Shown: positions 11,461 to 23,924 of the stretch, one piece after another
Numbering within the stretch: the first letter of the stretch is position 1
How the letters are laid out: the number at the start of each line of letters is the position of its first letter
Assembly (NCBI GenBank): GCA_034687125.1
Contig: JAQGBZ010000507.1
Coordinates: 1 to 38,004 of the forward strand
Direction: 5' to 3'
Source of the DNA: Neelides folsomi
Taxonomy: Eukaryota; Arthropoda; Collembola; Neelipleona; Neelidae
DNA length: 38,004 nt
The notes under the pieces: generated by a model
Told to the model about the DNA's origin: nothing
Database searches by the model: none
Seen by the model: only the letters and a program-made list of their open reading frames with translations
Program-made: the position numbers and the translations under genes

Positions 11461-12009
11461 TTATTTGCTATTATTTTTGAAAGCACAAGCAAAAACACAC
11501 ATGCAAATACCAATGACGGAAGAGAGCAAAATCAATGAATAAAGAATAATCAAAAAAATGAAGAAAAACATGTAAAGTGTTTGATTGCAATAATCTTCAT
11601 TTCCTTCATTGTAATTAACTCGTGAATAAACTGAAAACACGGCCCAAGATGAAATCACAAACCATACAAAATCAGCGAGTTTAAGTGAGCTAACAATTGA
11701 TTTAAAGAACAAACCCGGGTGATCAAGTTTACGAACAAAACCTTCAACCAATGATTGGAAAATTGTCAAAATACCTCCAACAATGAGGAGGATTTGGAAG
11801 ATGCGATTTCGAACAGTGCAGTTTTCGTCTCCAAAGTAGACGCTTCCGATTATGATCATCGTGATTGGGATGATGTTCAAAAGTGCAAGCGAAACGACGA
11901 GGAAAATTGTTCCCGTCATAAATTTAAAACAAAAATTCCCTTCAGCTCCTTCCTGAATCTTTCCGCTGTTTTTGTTGTTGGGATCTTCCAAATCGAAATG
12001 AAGCTCCAT
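11461..12009 (-). CDS. Four-transmembrane protein, TMEM272-like
   Basis: 182 aa, single coding exon. The start MELHFDLEDP at 12009 is preferred because a splice acceptor (TTTTATTTTCCAG) lies five bases upstream, so the more upstream in-frame ATG would fall inside an intron. Four hydrophobic segments lie near residues 32-58, 72-92, 112-128 and 145-176. The first hairpin reads IIIGSVYFGDENCTVRNRI, then LIVGGIL, a spacing of Cys and GG seen in arthropod TMEM272-like membrane proteins. The second loop holds W, VYSRVNY and a further Cys. The N-terminus is acidic and soluble; the C-terminus is short with two Cys. Function of the family is not established. The assignment rests on topology and the C-x(9-15)-GG pattern, so a different tetraspan family is possible. 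Confidence 0.6.
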   Translation of the reverse strand: MELHFDLEDPNNKNSGKIQEGAEGNFCFKFMTGTIFLVVSLALLNIIPITMIIIGSVYFGDENCTVRNRIFQILLIVGGILTIFQSLVEGFVRKLDHPGLFFKSIVSSLKLADFVWFVISSWAVFSVYSRVNYNEGNEDYCNQTLYMFFFIFLIILYSLILLSSVIGICMCVFACAFKNNSK

Positions 12010-12708
12010 TGTTCTGGAAAATAAAAACATTGTTTAAATTGACTATACAATACTTTTAGTCTACTATATGAAGGTAATAGCCGTAATTGTTTTTATATTC
12101 TAAAAGTTAATTAAGATGCAATGGAATTTAATTATTACACTGAATTTAAAAATCTTTATAAAATATAATATCATTTATTTTATTTGGAATTTAAAACGGT
12201 GTTTTGAATTACTTTTATTGGTTTTTAGAATTTCCTTAAAGTTTCTTTGAAAAAAAACAGGTTAAAAAATTTTGATCTTTGGAGATAATAATGCACGTTT
12301 TATCTGTAATTCTGGCTGAACAGTACTCGACACAATGGAAAATAAGCTCTCCTGTCCTGGAAATCAGTTTATCTAATTAGGCTTATCTTTAAACTTTAAT
12401 GTAATTAAAGGATTAAATGACCAATCAATACATGCATTCCATTTCTAAAGATCTATACATTTGTAGATTACCTATCCTTATTTATATGACACATATTATG
12501 TATTTGTATATATGCTTTTTCAAAGTAAATTTTAATACTCTGTATTTTAATAAATGTAATAATTATTGAACTAATTTGGCAATCTGTTTATTAATTTATA
12601 GAAACTTCTTCCATATTTATATCAAATATGTGGTATATGAATATGAATAAGCTTTATAATATCAAAATTCATTAAATTTTTAATTAAGATATAAATTAAG
12701 TCAATATA
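12010..12708. other. Intergenic spacer, nothing recognised
   Basis: About 700 AT-rich bases between the start of the four-TM gene and the 3' end of NOL9, both on the minus strand. It should contain the promoter and the 5' exon of the four-TM gene, but no element can be named. Confidence 0.5.
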
Positions 12709-15439
12709 TTAAATGTGAGCTTTAGTCGGGATATAAGTTCTTGTAGTGGCCGTGTGTAACTTTGATCCGCTTTGTCTGAAATCGTGCACATATGGAATTT
12801 CTCTGTTTGGCTGTGACCCTTGAATGAGGAACTGAATAGGGAGACCGATCCTTCCCGCTGTCACCAATCCATTAACTTCCTCAGCCAACACTTGTTGAGA
12901 AAGAGGAGTAAGGAGATAAAGCGTTTTCTCTTCCAAATCCACATTCCGAACGATGCCAAAACCAATAAAACGCTGAGTTGAATCGTTGAGGAACTTGAAT
13001 TTCAAACAATCCAGGAAATTTTCATTGGAATCTTGTGAATTTGGTGACAAAGCGTCGGTTGGGACGTTGAAAAGACCGACGAGATTTCCATCAATGGCTT
13101 GGAGAATTCCTTTGTAGCTCGGTCCCTCACTCAATGAAGAAATTCCAACAAATTTGAGTGAAATGCTAAATTAAGAAATCCAATTATTAATTATAATCGG
13201 CAATAATTAGTTAAATTGAATTAATTGAACAGTTACATTAATGATTAAAGATAGTTATATTAATGATTATAGATTGTCATTTAACGAGATTAAATTTTAA
13301 TAAAGCTAATTATAATAGCATTGACAATTGTTTTGCTTACTAGAAAGGAATTACTGAATATAAAATTCCAAGTTGAGTTGAGGAAATGATTGGAGCAAAA
13401 TAAGAAGTGAAGAGCAAATCTCTCGAATCTTTAGGATTCATTCCGCTATTTTACAAAATAAAATTAAAGTTACAATTAAATTAAATTTTTATATTTTTTA
13501 TAGTTCACTTATTTTATACATGTCATATAAATAATATAAATGGTAATAGTGGCTTACGAATTAGCTTTTCCATATGAACCACTCTCAAGCGTATCGACCT
13601 TGGTGAAGGAATATTTATGGCAGCTGAGAGAACTTCCAAGGAATCGCGAATTATTCTTCACTACATTGGTAAACGAAAGATTAAAAGGGAAATTATTCTT
13701 TGGATCTTGAGAGTTTAATTGAACGACGTCGGTCAGTTCCATGATTTTAATGATTTCACAGGCAAAGTGGACACCAAGTCCTACAAATAACAATTTTTAC
13801 ATTAAATTCAAAAGTTAATAAAATCCTAAATTTAATGATTTAAATAACAGGAAGTTTAATAATTATGAGCTTTAATTAATTAATTTATTTCTAATTAAGA
13901 ATTAATTTAATTACTATCCACCTTGGCAAAATCCCATCGTATTGAAGATCCAAGGAATATCATGGAATTCTTTTGCATTCATCAGATAGTCTTTCAAATT
14001 CTTTATCGCATCGAGGTAAGTTTGGGGAATTTCGTTGACTGCAATCACCCCCAAGAACTCCGAGCTAAATAATTAAATAAAATACATAAAACATTAACAG
14101 CACAATTAACTTAAATACAATTAACATTTAGGTTCATTTAATGTGTAACTTTTACTAACTGTAAAGGTGTGGTTATATGTGTGAAGCTTGGTCCAAGAAG
14201 AGGTTTTGTACACAACGTGATTGAAACAATCCCCGGTGGAGTAAACTCAGGTTGGCCGAGATCCAGGTCAATGAAAAGAACTCGAGGAACGAGATGTCTG
14301 GACAAATATCGGTTGACAATCCAACGATTCATTGTAGATTTACCGATTCGTTTCCCTCCAAATAAAGCCAATCTCACGCCTATAATAATCAAAAGAATAA
14401 CAAGTTGATAAAAGTTAATATTATCAATATTGTTATTATAAAAAGTTCAAATGGTTAATTTAATTATTAACTATTAGTTTAATATTATATAATTAATTTC
14501 AGATTTGATTTATGTTGTAAAATATTTTGAAGGGTTTTACCATTTTCGTGTAAATTGTCAAAAATGGAATCCCATTTTTGATCAATTTCAATTTTCTTAT
14601 ATTTCTCTCTGAATTTGGTCCCATTTTCTTTGAAGAATTTAAATCCGAGAGTTCCCATTAAATACATTGGTTTAACTGTAACCGAAGGTCCAATCCCTGT
14701 TGTCCGCTTCCCGATCAAACTCCCTGAATATTTCCTTACAGTGTCGGTCCATCCGTCGTCGAATCCTTCCATGATGAACGAAGCTCCTTCTTCTCCCTCC
14801 ACTTCTTCTTTGCTAATCAATGAGCTCAATTCTTCCAAATCTGACGATTTACAAGGAGGTCTCAATGCGATGCATCGAATCGGAATTAAACTTTGGCCCG
14901 TTGGGCTAAACATTTTCTCCTTTGGGTCGTCATTGGTCATTCGGTAGCCGCAGATGTCCACAGTTCCCTTTAAGACTTTGATCCAGCAGCGGCCGGTTAA
15001 GGTCAACGAGGAATTGAGGGCCAGATGGACCAAGATACTTCTTTTGTCAAACTTCCGATATTTGATGGATCCTTTTTCGAAGATTGTCAATGGAGGGACG
15101 AGAGGTTCGAATTCAGGAACTTCGAATAAATCTTCGCCAAAATTAAAAGCGTCTTCGGTCTCTTCATCAACTTCGGGCAAAATTGAAGAATTTCCTAACA
15201 ATAAGATCGATTTATTTTATTAATAAATTAATTCAACAATATGTTTAATATTAGTATTCGTTAATTAATTATATAATTAAAGATTAAAACCCAAAGAATT
15301 ATCTTTGTATTTTACCGGCAGGAAGATTCTTTGATTCTTTTGAAATCGACAATTTTGCCATTTTAGATGATGATGGTGAAGTTTTTGAGTTGAGAGCCTT
15401 TGATTTATTCTTTCGCTTTTTATTCTTTTTACTGTCCAT
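12709..15439 (-). CDS. NOL9: Polynucleotide 5'-hydroxyl-kinase NOL9 / Grc3
   Basis: Seven exons: 15439-15316, 15194-14541, 14379-14160, 14064-13922, 13780-13558, 13445-13341, 13165-12709; 641 aa, all junctions in phase, size close to the animal family. The N-terminus is a Lys-rich tract (KKNKKRKNKSK), suiting a nucleolar protein. Residues about 43-255 hold the beta-rich N-terminal domain (SLTLTGRCWIKVLKGTVDICGY). The Walker A loop GGKRIGKST lies at 267-275, and FIDLDLGQPEFTPPG is the downstream Walker B/clasp region with D-x-D and GQPE. Then come IFNTMGFCQGLG and the C-terminal domain ending ARGRIGLPIQF-like (TAGRIGLPIQF). The family phosphorylates the 5'-OH left by Las1 cleavage of ITS2 during large-subunit rRNA maturation. 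Exon 6 uses the second of two possible donors (GTAAGC at 13340-13339); the first would break the frame. Confidence 0.92.
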
Positions 15440-17148
15440 CTTGTAATTAAATATGAATTAGTGGGGATAAATATTTAAAAGAAGCTTTAAAGTTGACCAC
15501 GACAAGACGATAGAAAGAATAAGCGAGAAAATTGCAAAATAGCAAAATTGCATGCAACTTGCCGAGTTCCCGCAAGGAATTTAAATTTCTTTCTTTCTTT
15601 AGCTATTTAGTAAATTGAGTTTAATATGAGAAATTATGCGATTGCAGTAATTTATCATTTGATGCAGATAACCCTTGCGTTCGAAACGCGGTTATTGACT
15701 CAAAGTTTACAATATTTTATTACGTGACTTTATCCAAGTAACAAGTTACAAGATGATAACAATTTGGATTAAATCTTTCCTTAATTACAATTAAGTGATT
15801 TTATAAACTTCAAAAGCCCATTTTAAGACATTTAGTATTTAAATAGGAATTTGGGGTTCTCACCAAGTGACATTTGTTACTTTGTTAAAATTTTTATTTT
15901 AAAATCTTGTCAATTTATGCATTTATTTCTGAAATAACAATTGAGTGAATTTAAATATTTACGAAAGTTTATGTTTTCTATTATGAGATCAAGAAAGTTC
16001 GGAAAACTGAGGAGATTCATTTTACTGTAAGTAAACATTTCTAACTATTTATTAATATTTTTACATATAGCATAAAAAACTATTATAGAATTTAGTTCAA
16101 ATCGATTTAAAATTTTCACTTTCGAGTTTCCACTCTCTTCGATAAGCTAATTGCCATTGTTTAATGCACTGTTATTTAAATACTACTTTAATTAACTTTT
16201 CATTTGTTGTATAACACACAGCTATGTATTAGGTATATTTACTATTTAATAAATCCTAGTAGTCTAATGTTATATTATATATACTTGGTTTCAATATTTA
16301 CATTTAATTATTAAATGAAGTAAAACCATTAGCCGTATGTTTAAACATTTATTATCGAAATTATTCAATATTGACAAATATCAACTCCTATTTTTCATTA
16401 TATGCTTTTCATCACTGCGTTAATTACATTTTACACACAACCGATCTGCCTTTATATTATTTATATCAGCTAGTAATATGTACCTAATAATTACATATAT
16501 GTATTATATCTAGATTTAAAGACCTTTAAATTAGATTTCTTATTTTCATTTTCTTTATATATACCTAGATTGAGGAAAACAATAGGAAATTCCTCATTTA
16601 AACACCTTTTGATATTTACACAAGACAGTGTGTAATTGGTGATGGTGAATAAACTTTATTTTATATAATAAACCAAATGACAATGACTATATTTGTACGT
16701 TACATTTAAAGTCTAAGGAAAGAATAGAGGAAAGAATAGCGTTAAGACATAAGATGCGAATATGCGAAAAACATAAATAGAGAACGAGTTTGCAAATCTA
16801 CAAAGATTTGTCTTCGTAAGTAAAAAGTGAGTGGGCGACTGAAAGAAGCGAATCGCAGATGTTGACTGACTTCGTATATGACATTCCCCTTCACGTTGAT
16901 CAAAAGTCATATTTTAAAGTGGGAGTTTAACTCTTCAAATTTAGTTAATAGACAATTACGCAGAGGAAAGTTCCTATGTTATCAATTATAATTCCATAAC
17001 CACCTTCGTAATGAGGAGGCGTGTGAGCGTGATTAGTTTGTAAAAAAAACCTCTTGTACGCATTTGTCAAACCTCAAATATTCTAATTCTAATGTAATTG
17101 AGGTTTAAAAGTGTCAATCAGTTTTAATTCCATTTTAAATCTTGAAAA
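15440..17148. other. Intergenic region between divergent NOL9 and MFSD11
   Basis: 1.7 kb, AT-rich, no gene assigned. A short ATG-led stretch at 15971-16026 ends at a strong donor consensus (GTAAGT) and could be a 5' exon of an MFSD11 transcript, but no partner can be fixed. Regulatory sequence for both flanking genes presumably lies here. Confidence 0.4.
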
Positions 17149-19536
17149 ATGTGTAGTTGCTTTCAAGGCGATCGTCAGCTGCAAAATGTCATTCTGCTCT
17201 CAATCTCATTTATGTTCATCTTTACGGCCTTTCAGACGATGGGGAACATTGAGGTAAATTAAAATTTGATCATTTTAATAATTCATTGTTTTCGTTTTAA
17301 TCGTGGATTAAATGATCACTAGAAATAAGTAGATAAGCTTATAAACTAATAAATTATTGTATATTACCGTATATTAGCATATTCAAACTAGGCTATATTT
17401 GTAAAATCGATGTTTTAGTTGGGCTAATTTGTGCCTTATTTATTTTTACTTTAATATTACTAATTTAATTGTAACTCCTATGTATACCATTTATAATAAA
17501 AATAAACTATTATTATCATTACTATTGCTAATTTTAGATTTTATAATCATTGGTATAAAATTTTAATTCATAATTATTTTGTTAATTATTAGGAGACGAT
17601 TTTATCGAGTATAAGAAAAGACGATCCAAATTTCAAAGGTAATTTACTATTTACAAATTAATTCACATTAGAATCATTTAATTTAACATAATTTTAACTG
17701 TTTATTATTTATTTAAATAGCAGAATAGTTAAGTTATGTACAAATTTTGAATTTAGTTTAGTTTTAAGAATGATAATATTTAAAATACTAATATTAAAAT
17801 AATTTAGTATTTGAAATTTTGAAATGCCTAACTTAATTGATTATACCTTACGCATTTTTATTTAATTATTTAAATGTTACTTAATTAGGTGATGGTTACA
17901 CTTCTCTTGCTGTGATTTATTCCGTCTTCGCTGCTGCCACATGGCTCTCACCCTCCGTCGTGATTCTTCTCAATGCCAAGCTGACGATGATTATCGGCGG
18001 GGTCATTTACAGTCTTTTCATCGCCAGCTTCCTCTACCCCCACACCTGGATGTTGTACGGGATCTCAGGTGTGTTGGGATTCGGAGCGGCAATTCTCTGG
18101 ACAGCTCAGGGGAATTATTTAACTCAATCATCCAATCAGCAGACAATCAGCAGAAATTCGGGAATTTTCTGGGCAATTCTTCAATGCAGGTAATTTTTAA
18201 TTATAATTAAGCTTATTAGAAAACTTTATTTTCGATATCTCAATTTAAAACTTTGTAATTTGATTAAATTGATTTAATATTTATTTTCAGCATGTTCCTC
18301 GGAAATTCTTTCGTATTTTGGCAATTTGAAGGAAAGAGTGAAATTGACTCTGATACACGAACACTTGTGTTTTCCGTTTTAACTGCACTTTCTGTAGTTG
18401 GAATTTTCTGCTTACTTTTACTTCGAAAACCAATAGAGTAACTAATTACAAAAACTAATAAAATCATATTTAACTACAATGAAAATAAATATTACTTATG
18501 ATTATTTTTTCTTTCAACTTCAATGTTTTTTTAAATTATTAGATTGTATTTTAATATTTTATTTTAATAATTTATTTATTGTTTCAGAGAAAATGAAGGA
18601 GACACCGAGAATTTGATTTCCGTTCCTTCGAATCGCCTCGGTGATGCGACATCGATCTTCTCGAGTTCCGTCGCTCTTTTTAAAAAGAAAGAGATGTTGC
18701 TTCTCTCCTTCACCTTCTTTTACACGGGGATGGAACTGAGCTTCTTCAGCGGTGTTTATTCAGCCACCATCGGCTTCACTGATGGATTGGGAAAAGAAGC
18801 CAAGCGACTTGTGGGACTTTGTGGAATCCTCGTTGGGGCTGGAGAAGTTTTGGGTGGAGCGTTGTTCGGGATTTTGGGATCGAGGACAGTGAAACAAGGG
18901 AGAGATCCAATTGTGCTTCTTGGATTCCTTTCACACATCATCACCTTCTTTCTCATTTATCTCAATATTCCAAATGCGGCTCCATTGGGGAAAACGACCG
19001 ACCATGCTTTTATTAATCCACCGTCGGCTACAATTGCAATGATTTGTGCTTTCTTTCTAGGTAATTATTTAATTATGCAATTTATAAATAAATTTATTTT
19101 ATTTTAATAATATTGTAAATATTAATTTAATTTTTTTGTAAATAACTAAAATTTTTAATAATTATTGCATGTATTGTTTATTTATTATTTATTGTTTTAT
19201 TTATTGTAAATTAATGTTTTTTATATTTTTAATTGTCTTAAAGGTTTTGGCGATTCATGTTACAACACACAGCTTTATTCAATAATTGGTGGGATTTTCT
19301 CTGAAGTTTCCGTCTCGGCCTTTGCACTTTTCAAATTCACTCAATCGCTGGCAGCTGCCGCGTCTTTCTTCTACAGTTCTCAATTTGATCTTCACATTCA
19401 ACTTCTGCTTTTATCATCGTTTTGTTTCATTGGGACACTGACGTTTGTCTATGTGGAGTGGAAGTATGGAAAAGTTCAAAATAATTCCATTGAGGATCGG
19501 AGTGAAAATGAAGTAATTAATGAAGTCATTAACTAA
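17149..19536 (+). CDS. MFSD11: UNC93-like protein MFSD11
   Basis: Six exons: 17149-17253, 17593-17638, 17889-18189, 18291-18437, 18588-19060, 19244-19536; 454 aa, against about 450 in vertebrates. The sequence runs colinear with MFSD11: FMFIFTAFQTMGNIE in TM1, GDGYTSLAVIYSVF, ILWTAQGNYLTQSS (residues about 118-131), ISRNSGIFWAILQ, then KKKEMLLLSFTFFYTGMEL, GVYSATIGFTDGLG, GEVLGGALFGILG and GFGDSCYNTQL in the second half. This is a 12-helix major-facilitator protein of the UNC93 subgroup, an orphan membrane protein with no proven substrate. Splice phases are consistent throughout. AATAAA lies at 19583-19588. A decayed copy of the last exon and 3' end lies about 700 bases downstream. Confidence 0.93.
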
Positions 19537-20086
19537 AATTAATTAAATGTTTTTAATCTCATAAATAATGGATCTTTATTTCAATAAAGAAATTTTAACC
19601 TTATATAATATTCACTTTAATTAATTGATTCATTCTTTAAGTATTTTGATTAACTTTTTCAGTTACTTCAGATTCTAACAATATTACCTTTTCTAAATAT
19701 AATAATATCTTTAAACATTTAATCATAATTACTCATACTATTAATTTTTTATAGTTTTATTCAATTTTAACAGAATGCCATTTTATTATTCACGTTAGTA
19801 TTTTTGTATCCCAATGAAAGTAATCCGTCGACTTTTATCCCTTACTGAAACAGTGTGTGCTGAATTAATAATACTAACCTGTAATTCTTTCCGTGATTTA
19901 AGTACCGGGAGGGTTTTTTAAAAAATTAAATTAATCGAACGACACTTTTTAAAATAATGGCTATGGCCTAGAGCTCGGCATTTGCTACCAGATCATGAAC
20001 GTCCTAACGGTCCTCTCCGCGTTCCGATCGCTATCCGATTTCTCTCGTTTCTGTCCGGTCTGGTTCCGCGGTTCCATGCTTTGAAA
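19537..20086. other. Spacer with a local GC-rich patch
   Basis: AT-rich except for 19968-20080, which is much richer in GC and holds repeated TCCGCG/CCGATC-like words. No RNA or protein motif was recognised. The patch lies directly next to the duplicated MFSD11 end, so it may be part of whatever inserted between the two copies. Confidence 0.4.
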
Positions 20087-20266
20087 TATCATCGTCATTT
20101 TGTTTCACTGGGACGCTGACGTTTGTTTATGCTGATTGGAAGTATGGGAAAGTTCAAAATAATTCCATTGAGGATCAGAGTGAAAACGAAAATAAGATTT
20201 TTAACTAAAATTAATTCAATGTTTTTAATCTCACTAACAATGAATCTTTATTTCATTAAAGAAATA
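20087..20266 (+). pseudogene. Duplicated 3' end of MFSD11 (truncated copy)
   Basis: This stretch repeats 19412-19593 with high identity: the coding end (GTLTFVYADWKYGKVQNNSIEDQSENE), a stop at 20206-20208, and the 3' untranslated part. Differences include a 3-base insertion near 20095, replacement of the VINEVIN end by NKIFN, and an AATAAA signal changed to ATTAAA (20255-20260). There is no acceptor in front and no upstream exons, so it cannot be a gene alone. It looks like the remnant of a tandem duplication, or, less likely, a diverged alternative 3' end. Confidence 0.8.
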
Positions 20267-20509
20267 ATATAATCATATTTATTATATGTACAATATGTAC
20301 CATGATCCAAAGTATATCTATTTACCCATTTAAATTGATCTAATTGTATATGTACCCATTTTTGTAATTAAATATTTTTAATACACCATCTAAAAGTAAC
20401 TAACAATTCATCATGGAATTTTAATGATCTTAACATTTGGTAACATTCTTTACATTAATATAGACTGTAAATATCAATATTAAAGTAAATAAATGTAATA
20501 ATATAAATC

Positions 20510-21577
20510 TTAATTCAAATTCAATTGGATTTGAATGAGAAAAAATTCCATTTCTTTCTGATTCTCGTCGTAATTTTCTTCTGGAATTTGATTCAATTTG
20601 GCCAAAGCAGCTGAATAAATATATTTTTTGAGCTTCGTACGATATTCTTTCCCCATTGCCAATAGTAAGTTGTAATTGTACATGTATCTCTTGGTGTAAT
20701 AAACCATCATCAAATCAAGAATTTTTTCCAGAGTCTTTTTATTTTCCCATTTCCACAACTTCATTTCCCATTTTCCTTCAACATTTTTCGCCCCGAGAAC
20801 CTTAAAATAATTTTTCCACATTTCCACTTGACTTTCCACAGAATTCCGCAATTTGAAAATTGGACTTCCGCATGGATCTGGCCATAGCAATTCCTCTGGC
20901 ATTGACCTTGCAATGTCTTTGCTGTAAATGATGTTTAAATGGCATTTGCTTTCTGGCTTGAGCAGTTTGTAAATGTTATTTACTGCGACAGCCCTCTTTT
21001 CGTCTTCCACCCAATGAAGGACGAAATTTGAAAAAACGAAATCGGCCTTTCCTTCCAAATCTTTCAAGGTTGAATTCAAATCATCCCAAGAAACAGAAAT
21101 GTCTTGAACAGAATAAATAATCGATTCCGTTTTGTTGTTCACATTTGCATAGTCGATCATTGATTGATCAATGTCAAAGGCATAAAGTTTATTATGCTTG
21201 ATAGATTCTGATAAAATCTTGGTAATGGTTCCAGTTCCACAACCAATGTCGACAATAATGTCAATGCTATTCAATTAATATTAAAATGTTAAGTTAATTA
21301 CAATTTCTAAATAACATTTATGATTTTGGCATTAAAATTAAAATTATATGTAATTAATACATGTATTTATTATATTAATAACACATGAATGTATACATGT
21401 ATATCCATATATCTAATATTGTGTGATATTAATATTTATAAAAAATCTTAATTCGTGTTTTTATAATTAGAATAATTACCCTTTTGGAGAACGAGCTAAA
21501 TAGTTTTTTAATGAACTTTTAGCTATTTCAATTTGCATATTATTAATTACTTCGTAAGATTCTGAACTAATATCCAT
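20510..21577 (-). CDS. SAM-dependent methyltransferase, juvenile hormone acid methyltransferase-like
   Basis: Two exons, 21577-21480 and 21266-20510; 284 aa, the usual size of arthropod JHAMT proteins. The junction reads SPKG-IDIIVDIGCGTG. Motif I, VDIGCGTG, is at 38-45; YAFDIDQSMIDYA holds the acidic residue that would bind the ribose of SAM; DFVFSNFVLHWVEDEKRA is the class I motif followed by the LHWV segment typical of this group. It is a soluble Rossmann-fold enzyme. Insect JHAMT methylates the acid of juvenile hormone or farnesoic acid, but arthropods carry many paralogues with unknown acceptors, so the substrate is not settled here. The start at 21577 gives a short N-terminal helix before motif I as in the family. 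Nearby genes give no functional hint. Confidence 0.8.
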
Positions 21578-23558
21578 TTTTAATGTTCTATTTATATTTG
21601 GTTTATAATTTTTTTTAATTTCGTTGATATTTAACGATTAATAAGGAATGATATTTTAATTGATGCTGATGAATTATAAGAGGCTAAACACTTTTTATCA
21701 TTCACAATATAATGACAATGACCCATTTTCAAAATTCCACAATTGCGAAATTCGGCCCAAATATATGGTATATACATAGGTAGGTCTTAGGTCATAAAAA
21801 CAAAGTTTTGGAAGTTGTAGCTTATAGCATGATTTACCTTTTAGTTAGTAACGAGTCTTATGAGTAATGAATGAAAAACATTATGTTAACTATACAACAT
21901 TCATTTATATTCAATGATATATTATTCATATATCATATATCTAGTTATGTCATTCATTCTTAAACTTGTTTGGATAAAAGCTCATACTCAATATCAACAT
22001 ATATATGTAATATATATCAAAGTTTCACAATTGCTGAATAAACAAACTTACGAATTTGGTTGCGAAGTTGGAATATTTGGTCCTTAATACAATCTTATCA
22101 TTGGTTTAAAAACAATTATATGGCTGTCCTACTTGTATTTAAAATTGTTATATATAAAAATTCCTTAGTTTTAAGAATATTAAAAAAATTCTTTTAGAAA
22201 AACTATACTTGAAATAAATTCAAAAACTATCTTATTAATGTAAAATAAAGCTTTCGATAAAAATTCTCCCATTCAGGTTCTAATTTGAAACACCATTAAA
22301 GAAAAATAGGCTTATTTCAATTAACGGATATTTATAAAGTCTGTCTAATGTACCTAAGACTTTTTTTTCTTAATGTTTCCTATAAGAGGTCGCAATTCTC
22401 ATTCCCTTTTTATTATATTTTTTATTTACATTTCGCTTTTATCCTTTGGCAGTGACGAAGATTGTATTATTATTTAGCAATCATTTAAATCTGTTGTCTG
22501 AATTTTGCCACTTGTGTTATTACTGAAAACATCGGAAAATAATGCTCATTGAAGTATAAACCAATTTCTTATTAAGGTTTTTAGTTGAAAATTATTTAAA
22601 TCAATACTTAATAATATTGTTAAATGAGACCTACGATGGTCTATAAAAATGTTTGAGAATGAAGGATTCTCACTAGCATTAAAGAAAAGAATTTCAAATT
22701 TATTACGAAAATATGATATATGAGATAAAATGAAACGGAAGATTTTGCCCCAAATTATTTATTAAGACTTTTCACCACTACCCATAGGTGCTTGTTGTTA
22801 ACGAGCTATCCTTAATGGATGGCTAGAGTCTTCTCCCAAAAAAATATAAGGACCGAATGATCCTGAATACAATTTCTCTTGGGCTTTTATAGGGCCCGTA
22901 ATCATACGTTAGAGTTCAATAATAGCTTATATAAATATTGTTATTATTACAATGAGTCACTTAGGGTTAACAAAGATTAAATTATTTGTAAATATATAAT
23001 ATTGTATGTATGTACCTATGTACTATTATGTGGGTAAATTTAAAGATAATGAATAAGAAAGTTCAAAGTAGAAAGATACAATTTGTGTAAAGGAAGAAAA
23101 TAGAAAAGAAATGGATAGCTTTTGATAACGATTAAAATTAGCTGTAATTTAAGCACTTGAGGTCGACGTTAATCTCTAAAGGTCTAAAGGGTTCTGATGA
23201 TTCACCACAATGACTAATCCTAAATATTCAAATAATTATAGCTATATCTATATACCATAGCAAGTATAATAGGATTAATTTTAGAACTTATAAATACGTG
23301 CTTATGTACGTAGGTATAATAAAACTAATTAACTTAAATTGAATCGATTTAAATAAATTTTTAAATTACAAGTATTTGGCTATATACCGTGTGGGTATGA
23401 TAACTTTTTATAATAAATATTCAATATTTTTTGATATTTTAACGCAATTTGATTGAAAAATGCATAAGTTCTTATTGAATTAAAATACCGGACTAACTCT
23501 GATATACCCTATATTTTACATACAAGTAAAACTTTTTAAAATCCCAAAACTAATTTAG
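21578..23558. other. Gene-poor AT-rich region
   Basis: About 2 kb without a supported ORF on either strand. It contains many short ATATA-type runs. The stretch around 22740-22920 is less AT-rich and, in minus-strand reading, gives short pieces without stops, but nothing recognisable. It should include the promoter of the JHAMT-like gene at its left end. Confidence 0.45.
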
Positions 23559-23803
23559 AGCGTAAAAAGTTGGGCCATTAATTAAAAATAATAAATCACA
23601 ATTAAAAGAATTAACATGTATATATCAAAATGTAATGAATGCTCAATTAGGTTAGGTTAACATAACCTAACCTAACCTGTGATTTATTATTTTTAATTAA
23701 TAACCCACGCCGTTCCCGCCGCCCAAAACTTTCCAACCTCAATTCCACCTTTATTTGAGCTCGGATCGACGCCTCCATACGTATAGGGGCAACTTTTTAC
23801 GCT
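23559..23803. mobile_element. MITE-like element with terminal AGCGTAAAAAGTTG inverted repeats
   Basis: AGCGTAAAAAGTTG at 23559-23572 is exactly inverted at 23790-23803, giving a 245-base unit. Nested inside is a second inverted pair, 23577-23599 and 23679-23701 (23 bases, perfect, ATTAATT...AATCAC). At its centre lie short runs of TTAGG facing TTAGG in opposite directions (23647-23678). The part 23703-23793 is also related to 31357-31449 inside the large foldback element. No convincing target-site duplication was found. Confidence 0.65.
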
Positions 23804-23855
23804 GAGTATACAGATTATGTCGAGTGCAATTGTCGGGTCTGGAGTATGTCGGGTC

Positions 23856-23924
23856 GTCGGGAGTAGAGTATGTTAGATAGGTTTTTTAATGTAAATGTCG
23901 GGTGTCGGGTCTGGTGTACGCACC
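23856..23924 (+). repeat. 69-bp direct repeat, copy 1
   Basis: Begins GTCGGGAGTAGA and ends GGTCTGGTGTACGCACC. It matches 24418-24486 at all but two positions (G/A at base 13, T/C at base 29). GTCGGG is reiterated here and just upstream (23831-23860), like a short minisatellite. Confidence 0.85.

Noticed and set aside
15971..16026. Short ATG-led exon candidate before GTAAGT
   Set aside because: Good donor, but no acceptor partner or coding similarity; could be a 5' exon of MFSD11 only if RNA shows it.
16713..16910. 65-codon minus-strand ORF
   Set aside because: Biased composition, no motif, lies in the spacer between two divergent genes.
22740..22920. Possible decayed coding piece on the minus strand
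   Set aside because: Only short stop-free stretches, no family motif; not enough to annotate.
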